In this document: in pieces, positions 13,201 through 27,800 of the stretch
Position numbering within the stretch: the first letter of the stretch is position 1
How the letters are laid out: each line of letters opens with the position of its first letter
Source of the DNA: Nephrocerus scutellatus
Lineage: Eukaryota > Arthropoda > Insecta > Diptera > Pipunculidae
Length of the DNA stretch: 64,000 nucleotides
NCBI GenBank assembly: GCA_947095585.1
Contig: OX352764.1
Span: 6,371,001-6,435,000 of the forward strand
Direction of reading: 5' to 3'
Made by a program: the position numbers and the translations under genes
The notes under the pieces: generated by a model
The model's database searches: none
Told to the model about the DNA's origin: nothing
Seen by the model: only the letters and a program-made list of their open reading frames with translations

Positions 13201-16200
13201 ATATTTCTTGCGCATTGTTAGGAAGCCTTTTTGGCGACATTGCATATGTGGTACTTGGAAGCGTATCGTTGACGCACATTGCTAGTTTTTCAATCCCCTC
13301 GATGCAAGTGCTAGAGGTTACTATTTCGCTTTAACGACAGAAGACAGCATTGGGTTTTTGAAAGCTTTAAATTCGACTCTTTTGTGTTCTCCCAACTTTG
13401 TTATGTTGTCAACGTCAGAATTTAACGAGATTAATATACGCTGTTCTTCTAGTTCCACATGCAAAGAGAAGGGACGTGGTCCTGAGAACATATAAGAGAA
13501 GCTAAGAGTTCCGTCGTCAACGAAGCAATGGCTTGGATTAGATGTTACAGACAGATGATCGTTAATGAAAATAAGAAAGAGTGTCGGAGACAAAACGCAG
13601 CCCTGAGGCACACCCGCATTTTTGCGGCCAATATCAGAATTAAAACCGTCCAACACAACTTGGATGGAACGGTTTAAAAGATAGCTTCTAATCAATTGAA
13701 GCAGGATTACACCGATTCCATAAGCACGCACTTTTGACTGAAAAGCATGTAGCCGAACTCTGTCAAATGCGTTTGAAATATCGAGTGCTACAACTTTGCT
13801 TTTACCAAACTTGTAAAAAGACTGTTTTCACTTTTCGGTGAGATCATTAGCAGAATGTAGGCCAAGGAAACTATTGAGTAGTGATTCAAGATATTTCATA
13901 AATTGACGGTTAATTAGCATTCCATGACATCAGAAAGAAGTGACGTTAGTGATATGGGTCGGTACGAAGAGAGACATGATAGTTTGCCTTTTTTGGTATA
14001 GGCTGGACAAATGCTATTTTACAACTACTTGGTAAGAGTCCAGAAGAAATGATAAGTAGAATTGTACGCAATGATAATGCCAGCGATAAAGAAAGCCTCT
14101 TCCAAAATAATGTGGAAATACCATGTGGTCTGTCTGATTATTACAAATGCACTCAATGAGTAATTGAAAATTCCCCGGCTCGAAGGACTAGGTAATGTCT
14201 CTATTTTTTTCTAAACAGTTCCTTTTTCGTTTGTCCTACCGTTATAACACTCTGCATTGTTTTTGTGTTTATCTAACGTGGTGTACAAAAAAATTCTACA
14301 ACAGAAAATAATGCGTTTTAGAAAAAAAAAATTGTGTTTTGGTTTAGAAATTTAGCTTTGAAATACGTGTTAGTGATGGCTATCACAAGCCAAGTACAAG
14401 AAGATGGGGAGAGGTTGTGTTTTTTAAAATTTAAAAGTTCAATTGTTGAGCGCCGCTCAAAATTTGAACTGAAAACAGAAACAAAAATTTCCATAAACTG
14501 TAATCCGTACTTTGTGGTGGTGGCGGTGGCATCGGTCTGCAGCTGGTAAACGGATCACCAGTGTAACCGATGGGACAAGAACAGCTGGGCGTGTGGTTGA
14601 TAACGTTGCACATTGCAGCGAAACCACACGATCCAGGACAAGGATCGCGGCATTTCTCATTGATGCAAGCCATATTGCTGGCACATTCTGCATTGATGGT
14701 ACATTCGGGTCGGCAATTGGGTGGTGTTCCGATGTAGTTGGCCAAACAGGAGCACGATGGTGCACCGTTTGTGTCACGGCATTGCGAATACGATCCACAC
14801 GGCGATGGTAAGCACGGATTCTTTGGCTCCTCTGGTGGAATTTCGTATTTAGCTGAAATATTAGGGTAGGAATGAAGTCAATTACGGTATGGATGAGCTT
14901 GATATATGTGGCCAAATAATCCAAAAACACACAATAAAAAATTTCAAAATTCTCAAATCCCTCCCTCCCTCCGATTACATTTTTATTAATAATTCATTCA
15001 GAGAGGGAGAGAGGAGATTATGCTTCTTATTTTGGGATATTGGAGTATTTGGATTTCAGGTCGACATCAGCAGATTCTTACGTTGAACCGGATAGCAGCG
15101 TGTGAAAGCCTCTCCGGTAAATCCTGCCTTGCACGAGCACAGAGGACTGTGGTTGCGTACGTGGCACTCGGCATTTATGCCACACGATCCCGGACATGGA
15201 TCCATACACTTTTGATTGATGCAAGCCTTATCCGACGGACATTCTGAGCTGATGACACATTCCGGTCGGCAAGCAGGCGGGCTACCCACATACTCAGGAA
15301 GACATGAGCAGATCGCCTGTTGATTGGTCTCGCGGCACTGTGAGTTCGGTCCACAAGGCGACGGCTGACATGGATTCACATACAGCGGAGTTGTGGCTAT
15401 TTGATGGATATTATTCCAAAGGATGTGAGTTAGAGATTTTCAAAAGTAAAGCGAAATTTTAAAGCAAAGCAAAAAGCAAGTTGCGGTGTAGCGTAGCGGT
15501 AAAGCGCATAATTGATAAACTTAAAAGAACAAGATCTGTTGAGGAAACAGGTCTTTATTGGTATGGAAGGAATTAGAGGGTATGTGGAATGATTAGAACT
15601 ATTGAGGTAGCAGGTTCCACCTCAAAAGCTAACAATGATGTTTCTTACTGGCCAATGCTCATCGAAGGCATTGAAGTCTGGTAAACAAGTAAATTATTGG
15701 AAATGGGAATGGATGACTGGTGATGGGAATGGGATGCTGGATAGCTTCTGGTTACAGGTTAAGTTCTGCGTTACATTGAAAACAAGAAACCCTTACGTTC
15801 TGCAGCGGGACGATTGCACACGCGATATGGATCGCCGATTAATCCTATGACACAGGCACAGTTGGGCACGTGATTGACCACCTGACAGACAGCATTTACG
15901 CCGCAAGTTCCAGGACATGGATCACGGCACTTCTGGTTCTGACACGCCTTATTCGATGGACAATCCGAATTGAGTACACATTCAGGGCGACATCCTTCGT
16001 ATGGGTTACCAAAATAGTCGGCAAGACATTGACACGCTCCGGCGCCGTTACGTTCGATACAGTTGGCATTCGCTCCGCATGGTGATGGATTGCACGGATT
16101 AACGCTTTCAATAACTTGTATGCGTAATGTTGAGCACTGCGTAAATGGATCGCCAGTGAAACCTTCTGCGCAAATGCACATTGGCGTGTGACTGACAACA

Positions 16201-19200
16201 CGACATTCGCTGTTCGTGCCACAAATGCCCGGACAGGGATCTTTACATTTTTGGTTGATGCACGCCAGATTGCTGGAACACTCTGAAGACGTTACACATT
16301 CTGGTTTGCAGTATGGCGGAGTTCCGACAAAGTTTTCAAGGCACGTACACGATGGAGTGTCACCAACCGCACGGCATTGTGCATTTGGTCCACATGGCGA
16401 CGGACGACATGGATCCTGTGGGAGCACATCACGTTCTGGTGGTGGTTCTATTATTTCTTGACATGCAACGAATGGATTTCCGGTGTAACGTGCCAGACAA
16501 GTACAGAACGGATTGTGGTTAACCACTGTACATTGGGCATTGCGTCCGCAAGTTCCCGGGCATGGATCGCGACATTTCTGGTTCACACACGCCAAATTGG
16601 AGTTACACTCCTGGTTGGCTGTGCATTCTGGCCGACATGTTGGTGGACTACCAATATATCCCGGGACACAAGAGCAGACAGCCTGCTGATTTACCTCGCG
16701 ACACTGGGAATTGGGTCCGCACGGTGATGGGTGGCAAGGATTGACCACAGCAGGAGCTGAAAAATGACATACAACTAAAGCTAAGACGAAAGGTGCGATG
16801 GAAGCGGATATTTACGTTCAACAGTAGTGCAATGAATGAAGGCATTTCCGGACATTCCATTGGGGCATGAGCACATCGGGATGTGATTGATAACCGAACA
16901 AATGGCATTCGATGCACATGTTCCTGGACAGGGATCCACACATTTGCTGCGGATGCAGGCACGATCACGCGAACAATCGCTGTTAAGAACGCACTCTGGT
17001 CGACAGCCAACATATGGGTCACCGTGGTACTCGGCGATGCATGTGCAGACACCATTGTTGCATTGGGCGTTTGCACCGCATGGCGAGGGATTACACGGAT
17101 CATCGTGGACGATAACTGTGGAAATGGGGTAATTATCGATATAAGTGGGTGGTAGTAGTTGTAAAGTATGTGTTACGCTTTTTTATTAAATTTTTAGAGG
17201 TTGTTTTTTAATTCAAATTTGACATTCAGGATCAATTTTTTATGGTTCACGTTGATAATTAGTTTTCGAGAAATAGCGGTACTGAAAGAGCACAAAAAAG
17301 GCAATATGCCTCCAGTGGTTTCTGGTTCCAAAAATTTATATTCGGAGGAATATGCTGTGTTGTTCGTTGTTCAGTTGAGTCGACTTTGTCGCTTTAAAAT
17401 CTGGCGCAGAGTGGTTTTTGGTATGTCTGTCTAATTATTCGTTTCCCCTAAAGAATCTATCTACCATAGAGCGAAAACAGATCTGTATATTTTGGGAGAT
17501 TTACCCCTCTTTTCACTAACTATGTACAACAACAACACGTCTTTCGTGTAAGATTTTCAGAGAAAAATTTGAGCTCGAGCGCAGATTTCTAAAAGGAAAA
17601 ATAACGACATTAGAAAGTACGTTTAGCTGTACTCTGGGAATTAAAAAATTCCAAAACTTCCGTTCAATATCACAACAAAAATTAGTAGAAAGCGACTATC
17701 ATTGACGTTTACACCTCAGAAAATATCAAATCGTCAGAGGTACCAAGTGCACTACATAGCTTACTATGTTTCCATGACATTTTTCGGTGAATTTGTAAGG
17801 GAGGTGCCTGACATCAGCCGCGTTCGATTAGACTGAATTAACTGAATTAGTAGCTGTATCTGAAGTAAAAGAAGTTAAGAGACTGTTCGAGTGGCCTGAA
17901 GAGTACAACTCTTCACTTCAGTTAAAAATTGGGCAACTGTAGTAATTGAAGAGGTGTTTTGCATTCTTCGGATAAGTAACAGTGACATTTATCTGAAGTG
18001 AACAATTGAGCTTAAGAGTCGCAGTCGAGACAGTTCGATTAGTATTGTTCACTTCAAATAAATGTCAATGTCACTCGTCTGAAGTAACTACACGAGCAGA
18101 ACACCACTTCACTTACTTCAGTTGCTAAATTTCGCCCAATTTTTCGAGTTGTCAATCGAACCGTCTCTTCACTTCTGTTACTTCAGATACAGCTACTAAT
18201 TCAGTTAATTCTGTCCAATCAAACGCGGCGAGTCTCTTCACTTCAGTAGCTCAATTTAAGTGAAGAGTCGCTCAATTTACTGAATAGTTGTAATCTTCAG
18301 GTCAATCGAACGCGGCTATCATTGACGTACAGACCTCAAAAAGTGTCAAATCGTCAGCGCTACCAAGTGCACTACATTCCCTTGAATCTAGGTTAAGTTG
18401 AGTTGGGTTGAAATTAATTTTCGTCAAATGCAAACTGGCGTCATGCGTTTCCATGTAACCAGTTTAAAATTGAGTTGAAATTTTTGACAACATAATACAA
18501 AATCCGACGACTAGTTACAAAATAATAAAAAAATTTACATTTTGAAGTTCAACTCTACTTAACCCATACTACGTTTCCATGGACCGAGATGGAATCGAGT
18601 TAGGTTTTCGGCAAATTAATAACATGGCGGTGCTAACTCGTAGCGTTTCCATGAACTAAATAGAGTTTATTTGACAGATGCGTTGTTGTTGTTTGTTTGT
18701 TGTGCCAGCGAAACCTAACTCAACCGCTCTAGTTTCGTGGAGTTAATTTGGGTTTAACGAAACTAACCGAATTTGCGTTTCCATGCATATTAACCGTGGG
18801 TTAACTCCACCATGAAAACTAAGTACCAGACATTTTCGTTGAGTTCAAAGTAAGTTTAACGAAAACGAAACGAGAAAACTGATAATTTCCATCAGATGAG
18901 GTGACAAGGTAGAGCAAAAAAGGTAATTTTTGCGGTCAGTTTGTAACTCAATCCTTTTGAGGATTTTTCGGTCGTCTTTTTTGAGTGTTTTAGCGATCTT
19001 TTGGGAGGTAATTTGGAGGTCTTTTGAGAGGCCATTTAGAATTTTTCCGATGGTATTTTTCTAAGTCAATCCAATAGTCTAGTACATATTTCTAGATTTT
19101 ATATTATAAAGCATTCTTAATTACAGCTTATTGAGCAGCATTAATACCTTTTAAGTGGTTCTATTAGTTCAAGAACAAACCGTTGAGAAATTTGTTTATA

Positions 19201-22200
19201 GTTCAGATCAGAAATTAAAATGTGTTCGTGTCCTCGCTAAGTACTCATGAATAGTTGGTAAATTCCACTTGTGGAACTTGAGTACTGAGTGATTGTAATC
19301 AAAACGGCTAAAACTCGAAAACAAACAATCGTGTCGGAACCATAAAAAAATTAACCTTTTAAAATAAGCATTGTGTAGGAATTTTCTTATCCTATATACC
19401 CGTTAATAATTAAACTTCATTGTCTCGGTAAAAACTCATCAGAATTACATAACAATGACTCTTGTTTTGAAGATATGCACAAAACAGTAGCCAGAGATTT
19501 GCTTACGTTTCGGTGGTGGTTCTGGATGGCAAGTGGTGAACGGATCACCGGTATATCCCACTGGACAGGCACAACTCGGCGTGTGATTGATTACATTGCA
19601 AATTGCTCCGAGACCACAAGAGCCAGGGCAGGGATCAGTGCATTTTTCCCGAATGCAAGCCTGACTGCTCGGACATTCAGCGTTGATGGTACATTCAGGT
19701 CGACAGTTGGGCGGAGAGCCGATATAGTTGGGCAAGCATGAGCAAGATGGTGCATCACCGTTACGGCGACATTGAGCGTTTGAACCGCATGGCGAGGGAA
19801 CACACGGATTGACAGGTTGGCGTTCTACCGGAGCGGGTGCAGCAGCTAAATGCAAAGATTCGCAGTGTTATAGAAGAAAGAAAGACCAGCTGAACAAGTG
19901 GGGTTATCTTACGCGGAATTGGGTAACACCTCGTGAATGCATCACCAGTGAATCCGCTGCGACACGAGCACAGGGGGCTGTGATTATTGACGCGGCAATT
20001 AGCATTCAAGCCACATGTACCCGGACAGGGATCTTCACATTTCTGGTTGATGCACGCCTTGTCGGATGGACACTCTGACGATATTGTACATTCGGGGCGA
20101 CACACTGGTGGACTTCCGACAAATGTTGGCAGGCAGGAGCAGACAGCCTGTTCGTTTATTTCCCGACATTGCGAATTAGGCCCACAAGGGGATGGCTGAC
20201 AGGGATTGACGTATTCCTTGATTGCTGTAAAGTGAGAAGGGAAAAGAATTTAAGCGAAGAACGTTGATTCGGCGGATTCGTTGTTTCTTTACGTTGGCGA
20301 TCCTGTTGACAGAAGCGGTACGGGTCACCTGTGTACCCATTGACGCAAGTACACGACGGCAGATGATTCAAAACGTTGCATAGAGCATTTTGCCCACAAA
20401 TTCCTGGACATGGATCTCGACATTTGTTCTGCTGGCAAGCCTTGTTCGATGGGCAGTCCGAGTTTAGGACACACTCTGGGCGACATCCTTCGTATGGATT
20501 TCCAAAGAATTCCGGCAGACATTGACATGAGCCAGCGTCATTCTTTTGCGTACAACGGGCATTCGATCCACATGGACTTGGATTGCAGGGATCTATATGG
20601 TCAAGTTGGGGGATTTTCGCCAGACTACACTGAACGAATGGATCTCCTTCATAACCAACTGGACAAAGACAACTTGGCGTGTGACTTATGACCCGACATT
20701 CAGCGGCTGTACCGCAAACTCCCGGGCATGGATCGCTACATTTGAGATTGATGCAAGCTTGGTTGGTGGGACACTCGGAGCTGGTTATGCATTCGGGACG
20801 ACAATTGGGCGGTGTACCAACGTAACTGGGCTGACAAGAGCACGATGGTGTTTCTCCAACTTCACGGCACTCAGCATAAGGACCACAGGGTGATGGCTGG
20901 CATGGACGAGGCGTTGGAACATCGCGGATCGGTTCAACTGAAGAAAACAAATGAAGAGAAGCGTTACAGGAGAACCTCGGGAGAAGCACTATGCAAATTC
21001 TCTTACGTATTAGCTGACAACTGACGAATGGGTTTCCGGAATACCGATCCGGGCAGCGACAGAAAGGACTATGATTTGTCACATGACATTTGGCATTGTT
21101 GCCACATGTTCCGGGGCATGGATCTGTGCACTTCTGGTTCAGGCATGCTTGACTCAGTGGACACTCAGAGTTTGTCGTACACTCGGGACGACAGAACGGC
21201 GGACTACCGATATACTCCTCGACGCAAGAGCAAACCGACTGCTGGTTTATTACACGACACTTACTGTTTGGACCACACGGAGACGGCTGACAGGGATTTG
21301 TAACATCTTGTTCTGTAAGACAAGACATAGGTGGTAGGGAACCAAAGAGTTAACTAAACTAAGGTGATCATTACTTGGAATGGGCACGCATTGTACAAAG
21401 GCATTTCCCTGCATTCTATCGGGACACTTGCATATCGGGATGTGATTCATGACCTCGCAAATGGCGTTGGAAGCACATGTTTCCGGGCATGGGTCGATGC
21501 ACTTGTTGCGAACGCAGGCACGATCTCTAGCACAATCCGCATGCAGGACACACTCTGGACGACAGCCAGAATATGCATCGCCATGGTACTCCGCGATGCA
21601 GGTGCATTGGCCGTTGTTACACACCGCGTTCGACCCGCAAGGAGACGGATTGCAAGGATCGTCACGGACAATGATATCAGCTGTTAAAAGTGGAGAAGGT
21701 TTTTTGTTTTTAGAAGAACATAAAATTTAATCGTTGTTGCTCATCTTACGTTTGGGCGGCGGAATCGGGTTGCAAATGGTGAAGGGATCACCCGTGTACC
21801 GCTGCAAACAAGTACAAATCGGCGTATGGTTGATGACGTTGCACTCAGCGCTTAGACCGCATGATCCCGGACATGGATCTTGACATTTTTGATTGATGCA
21901 CGCCTGCATGCTGGGGCATTCCGAATTGATTGTGCACTCAGGACGGCAGCTGGGAGGTGTTCCCAAGAAGCTTGGCAGGCAAGAGCATGACGGATATCCG
22001 CGATTGTCACGGCACTGGGCGTTCGGTCCACAAGGTGATGGTAAGCATGGATCACGGACTACATCCTCGATTGGGGTTCTTGCTGGGGCAGCTAATGTGG
22101 AACGTTCAATGTGTACTAATATACTTTCTATTTTTTTTAAATCTAGGAGTGGTTTTCGGAGAACCCCATCCATCTTCAAGTTTTGTTGTTATATAAAAAA

Positions 22201-24420
22201 ATTTCTGACGAGCTCATAAAACTTGATAATGTGATGGCGACTCTCCCAAAAACCTCTACTGAATCTGCTTACGAGGCGGAATGGGGAAGCAGCGCCCGAA
22301 TGGATCTCCAGTAAATCCATTGCTGCAGGAGCAAATGGGACTGTGATTGCGTACACGACACTGTGCATTTTGGCCGCACACTCCAGGGCATGGATCGGAG
22401 CATTTGCGATTCACGCAAGCCTTATCAGAGGCACATTCAGAGCTGGAGGTACATTCCGGTCGACAGGCGGGTGGACTACCCTGGTACTCTGGGAGACATG
22501 AGCAAACTGCTTGTTCGTTGATTTCACGGCACTGTGAGTTTGGTCCACATGGCGTCGGTTGGCAAGGGTTCACATATTCACGAATAGCTGTAAATTAAGA
22601 TCGGATCCAGTGGTGAGAATTTTGTAAGACACTCAATCAGTCGGGTATTTACGTTCATTTCTGATGATATTGCAGAAGCGATACGGGTCGCCTGAATATC
22701 CGGCAAAGCAGTTGCACGACGGCAAATGATTAACGACTTGGCATTCAGCATTCTGACCACACGTTCCCGGACATGGATCCTTGCATTTGTTCTGTACGCA
22801 GGCCTTGTTGGCAGCACAATCAGAGTTAAGGACACATTCGGGTCGACAACCCTCGTATGGATTTCCGTAGTATTCGGGCAGACACTGACAAGAACCAGCT
22901 TCGCCACGTTCCTCACACTTAGCATTCGCTCCACACGGACTGGGGCTGCACGGATTCAAATGCTCAACAATTGTTTCGCGAACTGCGTCACACTGTGCGA
23001 ATGGGTCTCCTGTAAAGCCAGGACCACAAAGACACATTGGCGTGTGACTCAGAACACGACAATTAGCATTGACACCGCACACACCGGGGCAAGGATCGAC
23101 GCAACGTTGATTGATGCAAGCCTTGTCGGAGGGACACTCGGAGTTTGTTACACATTCAGGACGACAGTTAGGCGGCGATCCTTGGAAGTTGGCTAAGCAA
23201 GAGCAAGACGGAGATTCTCCAGCAACACGGCATTCAGAGTTGGGTCCACATGGCGTCGGTTGGCATGGGTTGCTTACGATGACATCTCGTTGTGGTTCAA
23301 CTATAGGTGAATAGGCAATGGGGGAGGAAATTAGGACATGCCTATAAGCACCGTTGAGGAACTTCTTTGGCTTACTGATTTCCTGGCATCGTACGAACGG
23401 ATCGCCTGTCTGCGTCGGCGGACACGAACAGTACGGACTGTGATTGACGACATTACAAAGTGCATTAAATCCACACGTTCCTGGGCAGGGATCGCGACAC
23501 TTCATGTTCTGACATGCCTGATTCTGTGGACATTCCGAATTGGTGGTACATTCTGGACGGCATTGTGGTGGGCTTCCGATGTAATTGGAAATGCACGAGC
23601 ATACGGCTGTCTGCTGTACTATGCGGCACTGACTGTTCGGTCCACATGGTGATGGCTGACAAGGATTTGTTGCAACAGGTTCTACAGAGGCAAACACAGA
23701 GTTTTCAGTTCAGACTTTCAAGTCGTAAGAGGGGGAAAAGAAAAAGTTAAAATTACTCGGCACAGGGTTGCACTGGAAGAAGGCATTGCCGGACATTCCA
23801 TCTGGGCAGCGACACATCGGCACATGGTTGTTCACCTCGCAGACTGCACTGGTACCGCAAGTTCCTGGACATGGATCGATGCATTTGTTTCGGATGCAAG
23901 CACGATCGCGCGAGCAATCAGAATTGAGAACGCATTCCGGCCGGCATTCAACATAGGCATCTCCACGATATTCAGCGATGCATGTACACTGACCATTGTT
24001 GCAAAGAGCGTTCGATCCACACGGCGATGGGTTACATGGATCGTCGAGAGCTGGAGGCGTTGTGGCTACATTGTGGCGAGATGAAGCGATCTTTTTAGGA
24101 TGGTACTTTCAAGAAAATTTTTGACTGTTGTTTTACTGGGATGATGTACTGTTTTTTTCAAAAACCAATGTGACGGGAGGTTTTTTTAAGGAAGTAACAA
24201 CCATTTCATCTGTTGAAGTTTATCACAGGTTTCGCAATTAAATTACGCAAGCAACGATTTCAAGGAAATGCTTAAAAGGCTCAGACAAAGGTCGAGTTCA
24301 TAAATAACGGGTGTTTTTTAGGAGGTTTGTTTTTCCGATAGATGTCGTTTTATTTTATGACAGTTGTTTTGACAGCTCAAAGTGGCATTTCTACTCAGTA
24401 TTGTTTGGCAAATCATTATG

Positions 24421-24476
<56 letters not shown>

Positions 24477-24794
24477 ACATTTGTGAAAAATAGTCGTGGT
24501 AGCCATATGCCAGAAATTGTGTTTAAATGTTAAATGCCAAAAAATTATCTACCAAATAAAAAAAAATTCTGGTCATTTCATAATTTTATATGTGTTTTAT
24601 TCAAAAAAAAAATCGGCAACCTCTTAAAAAAACACCCGTTAGATATAACGTGTTTTTTTAAGAGGTTGCCGATTTTATGCAATAAAATTATGCAATGACC
24701 AAAATTTTTTTTTATTTGGTAGATAATTTTTTGGCATTTAACATTTAAACACAATTTCTGGCATATGGCTACCACGACTATTTTTCACAAATGT

Positions 24795-24828
<34 letters not shown>

Positions 24829-27800
24829 CATAATGATTTGCCAAACAATACTGAGTAGAAATGCCACTTTGAGCTGTCAAAACAACTGTCATAAAATAAA
24901 ACGACATCTATCGGAAAAACAAACCTCCCAAAAAAACACCCTTTATTAAAAATATGCAGTCCTGCATATTCCTGCATTATTGTAACACTTGTGTTCAAAA
25001 GAGTAAAGTGATAATCAGCATGGTGTCAAATTGCCATGTGTTCAAAAAAATAACAGTCAGCATGCTGTCAAATTGGAATGTTTTAAAAAAGTAAGATGAC
25101 AGTCAGTGTTTAAAAAAGTATTATGTCAGTCAGCATGCTGTCGAAATGGTATGTTTTAAAAAAGATGACAGTCAGCTGTCAAATTGGAATGTTGAAAAAA
25201 AGGTAGATTGCAGTCAGTGCTCAAAATAGTAAGATGACATTCAGCATTCTATCAAATTGGAATGTTTAAAAAAAGTGAGATGACAGTCAGTGTTTAAAAA
25301 AGTAATATGTCAGTCAGCATGCTGTCAAATTGGAATGTTTAAAAAAAGATGCCAGTCAAGATGCTGTCAAATTGGAATGTTTTAAAAAAGTAAGCGTTGA
25401 AAAAAGAAATATGTCAGTCAGCATGCTGTCCAATTGGAATGTTTTAAAAAAGATGACAGTCAGCTGTCAAATTGGAATGTTTAAAAAAAGTAAGATGGTA
25501 GTCAGTGCTAAAAATAGTAAGATGACAGTCAGCATTCTATCAAATTGGAATGTTTTAAAAAAGTAAGATGACAGTCAGTGTTTTAAAAAGTAAGATGACA
25601 GTTTGCATGCTGTCAAATTGGAATGTTTTAAAAAGTAAGATGACAGTTAGTGTTTAAAAAATAAGATGCTGTCAAGTTAACAATTATGAACTCGACCAGG
25701 TCTTCAGACTTTTAGCAAAAAAGCAGAAGATTTTATGAAAATATTTTTGATTTGGCCGAACTATTTTGTACGAAACAGAATCAAGAATAAGAACAATTTC
25801 CAGACATTACTTTCGAAATTTTTGTTGCAAAGCCTGACAATCTGACATTGCAACAGTTAAGAGTCCTCCTTGTCATCCCATTAAAACAACAATCAAAATA
25901 AATCATCTAAGGAGGTCATCTCCCGGAAGCCTTACGTTGTGGTGGTTTCGGTTGACAACTTGTGAACGGATTTCCAGTGTGTCCCTCTATGCAGGCGCAC
26001 GACGGCGTGTGGTTGATGACGCGACAAATTGTATTCAGGCCACATGATCCTGGGCATGGATCGATGCATTTCTCGCGGATACACGCCTTGTCAGAGGGAC
26101 ATTCCGCATTGATTGTGCATTCGGGACGGCAATTTGGTGGACTGCCAATGTACGTGGCAAGACAGGAGCACGATGGTACGCCGTTCGCATTGCGACACTC
26201 AGAATTGGCTCCGCATGGTGAAGGGATGCATGGATCCCGGATGGATTCCTCTCGTTCGATTTGTGGTTGTGGTGCTAAAGGGAGATTAGTCAGTTTACTT
26301 GCTCTTACTAACGACGAAGTCTTAGGAAGTCTTACGTGGCAGTGGGAAACACCGAGTAAAGGCGTCTCCTGTAAATCCATTCCGACAAGTACAAATTGGA
26401 CTGTGGTTGCGGACACGGCATGCGGCATTGTGACCACAAGGGTTGGCCTCGCATGGGTCAGTGCATTTATGATTAATGCAAGCCTTTGCAGCATCGCATT
26501 CAGAACTGAGGGTGCACTCAGGTCGACAAGATGGCGGGCTACCGATGAATTGCGGCAAGCACGAGCAAACAGCCTGACCATTCGATTCGCGGCATTGCGA
26601 GTTCGGTCCACACGGCGACGGTTGGCATGGGTTGACGTATTCGGTGACAAGTGCTACAAAAAATTTCAAAGTTACCAGGTTGACAGTCGTGGTAGTGGGA
26701 AACTTTGTGATCTTACGTTCAGCAGGACGACTACAGGAGCGGTACGGGTCACCGGTAAATCCAGCTAAACAGTTACATGATGGCAGATGGTTGATCACTT
26801 GGCATTCGGCGTTTTGGCCACATGTACCGCGGCAAGGGTCTTGACATTTATTTTGCAGGCAGGCCCTGTTCGACGGGCAGTCAGAGTTGAGGACACATTC
26901 GGGGCGGCATCCCTCGTAAGGGTTTCCAAAGTACTCGGGTAGACACTTGCAAGATCCAGCTCCATTGCGTGCCTTGCATTCAGCGTTGGCTCCGCATGGG
27001 CTGGGATGGCATGGGTCTATCACCTCAACGACATCCCGCTCCGGTGGGATGTTACACTGAATAAATGGATCGCCGATGTAGCCTGTTTCACAGACACACA
27101 TAATTGCATGGCTAACCACACGGCATTCAGCGTTCAGGCCGCAACGACCGGGACAAGGATCGCGACATTTTTGGTTGACACAAGCCAAGTTGCTGGCACA
27201 ATCCGAGCTGCTGACACATTCCGGTCGACAGTTGGGCGGACGACCTATGTACCCTTCGAGGCATGAGCATGATGGTGAGTCACCTACTGGTCGGCATTGC
27301 GAATAGGATCCACAAGGCGATGGACGACATGGTTCCACAATTGCGACATCGCGCTCTGGTTCAACTGTAGGACAGAAAGGACGTTGATTTTTGTTGGTGG
27401 AAAATAAAAACACTTCTTCTTTGGGCTTACTTATTGGCTGACAACGGACGAATGGATTTCCACTGAATCTCTCGGGACAGCTGCAGAATGGACTGTGATT
27501 GACCACAGCACATTGTGCTGCGATGCCACAGGTTCCTGGGCATGGGTCACGGCATTTCTGATTGAGGCAAGATTGTGTCGGTGGGCATTCTGAGTTTGTC
27601 GTACATTCCGGTCGACAGATTGGTGGGTTGCCAAGGTAGCCTTGTACGCAGGAGCATACTGCTTGCTGATTTACTTCGCGACATTGAGAATTCGGACCAC
27701 ATGGGGTTGGGTTGCATGGATTTGTTACGATTGGTTCTGCGAAAATTATGAAGGTGTGTAAAAAAAAGTGCATACCAACAAAGAGAGTATAAAATTGCAA

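Noticed and set aside
15485..15510. tRNA box A-like GTAGCGTAGCGGTAAAG
   Set aside because: No box B or cloverleaf follows.
24985..25676. CRISPR-like spaced repeats
   Set aside because: Eukaryotic sequence with imperfect units and no unique spacers of constant length. It is a minisatellite.
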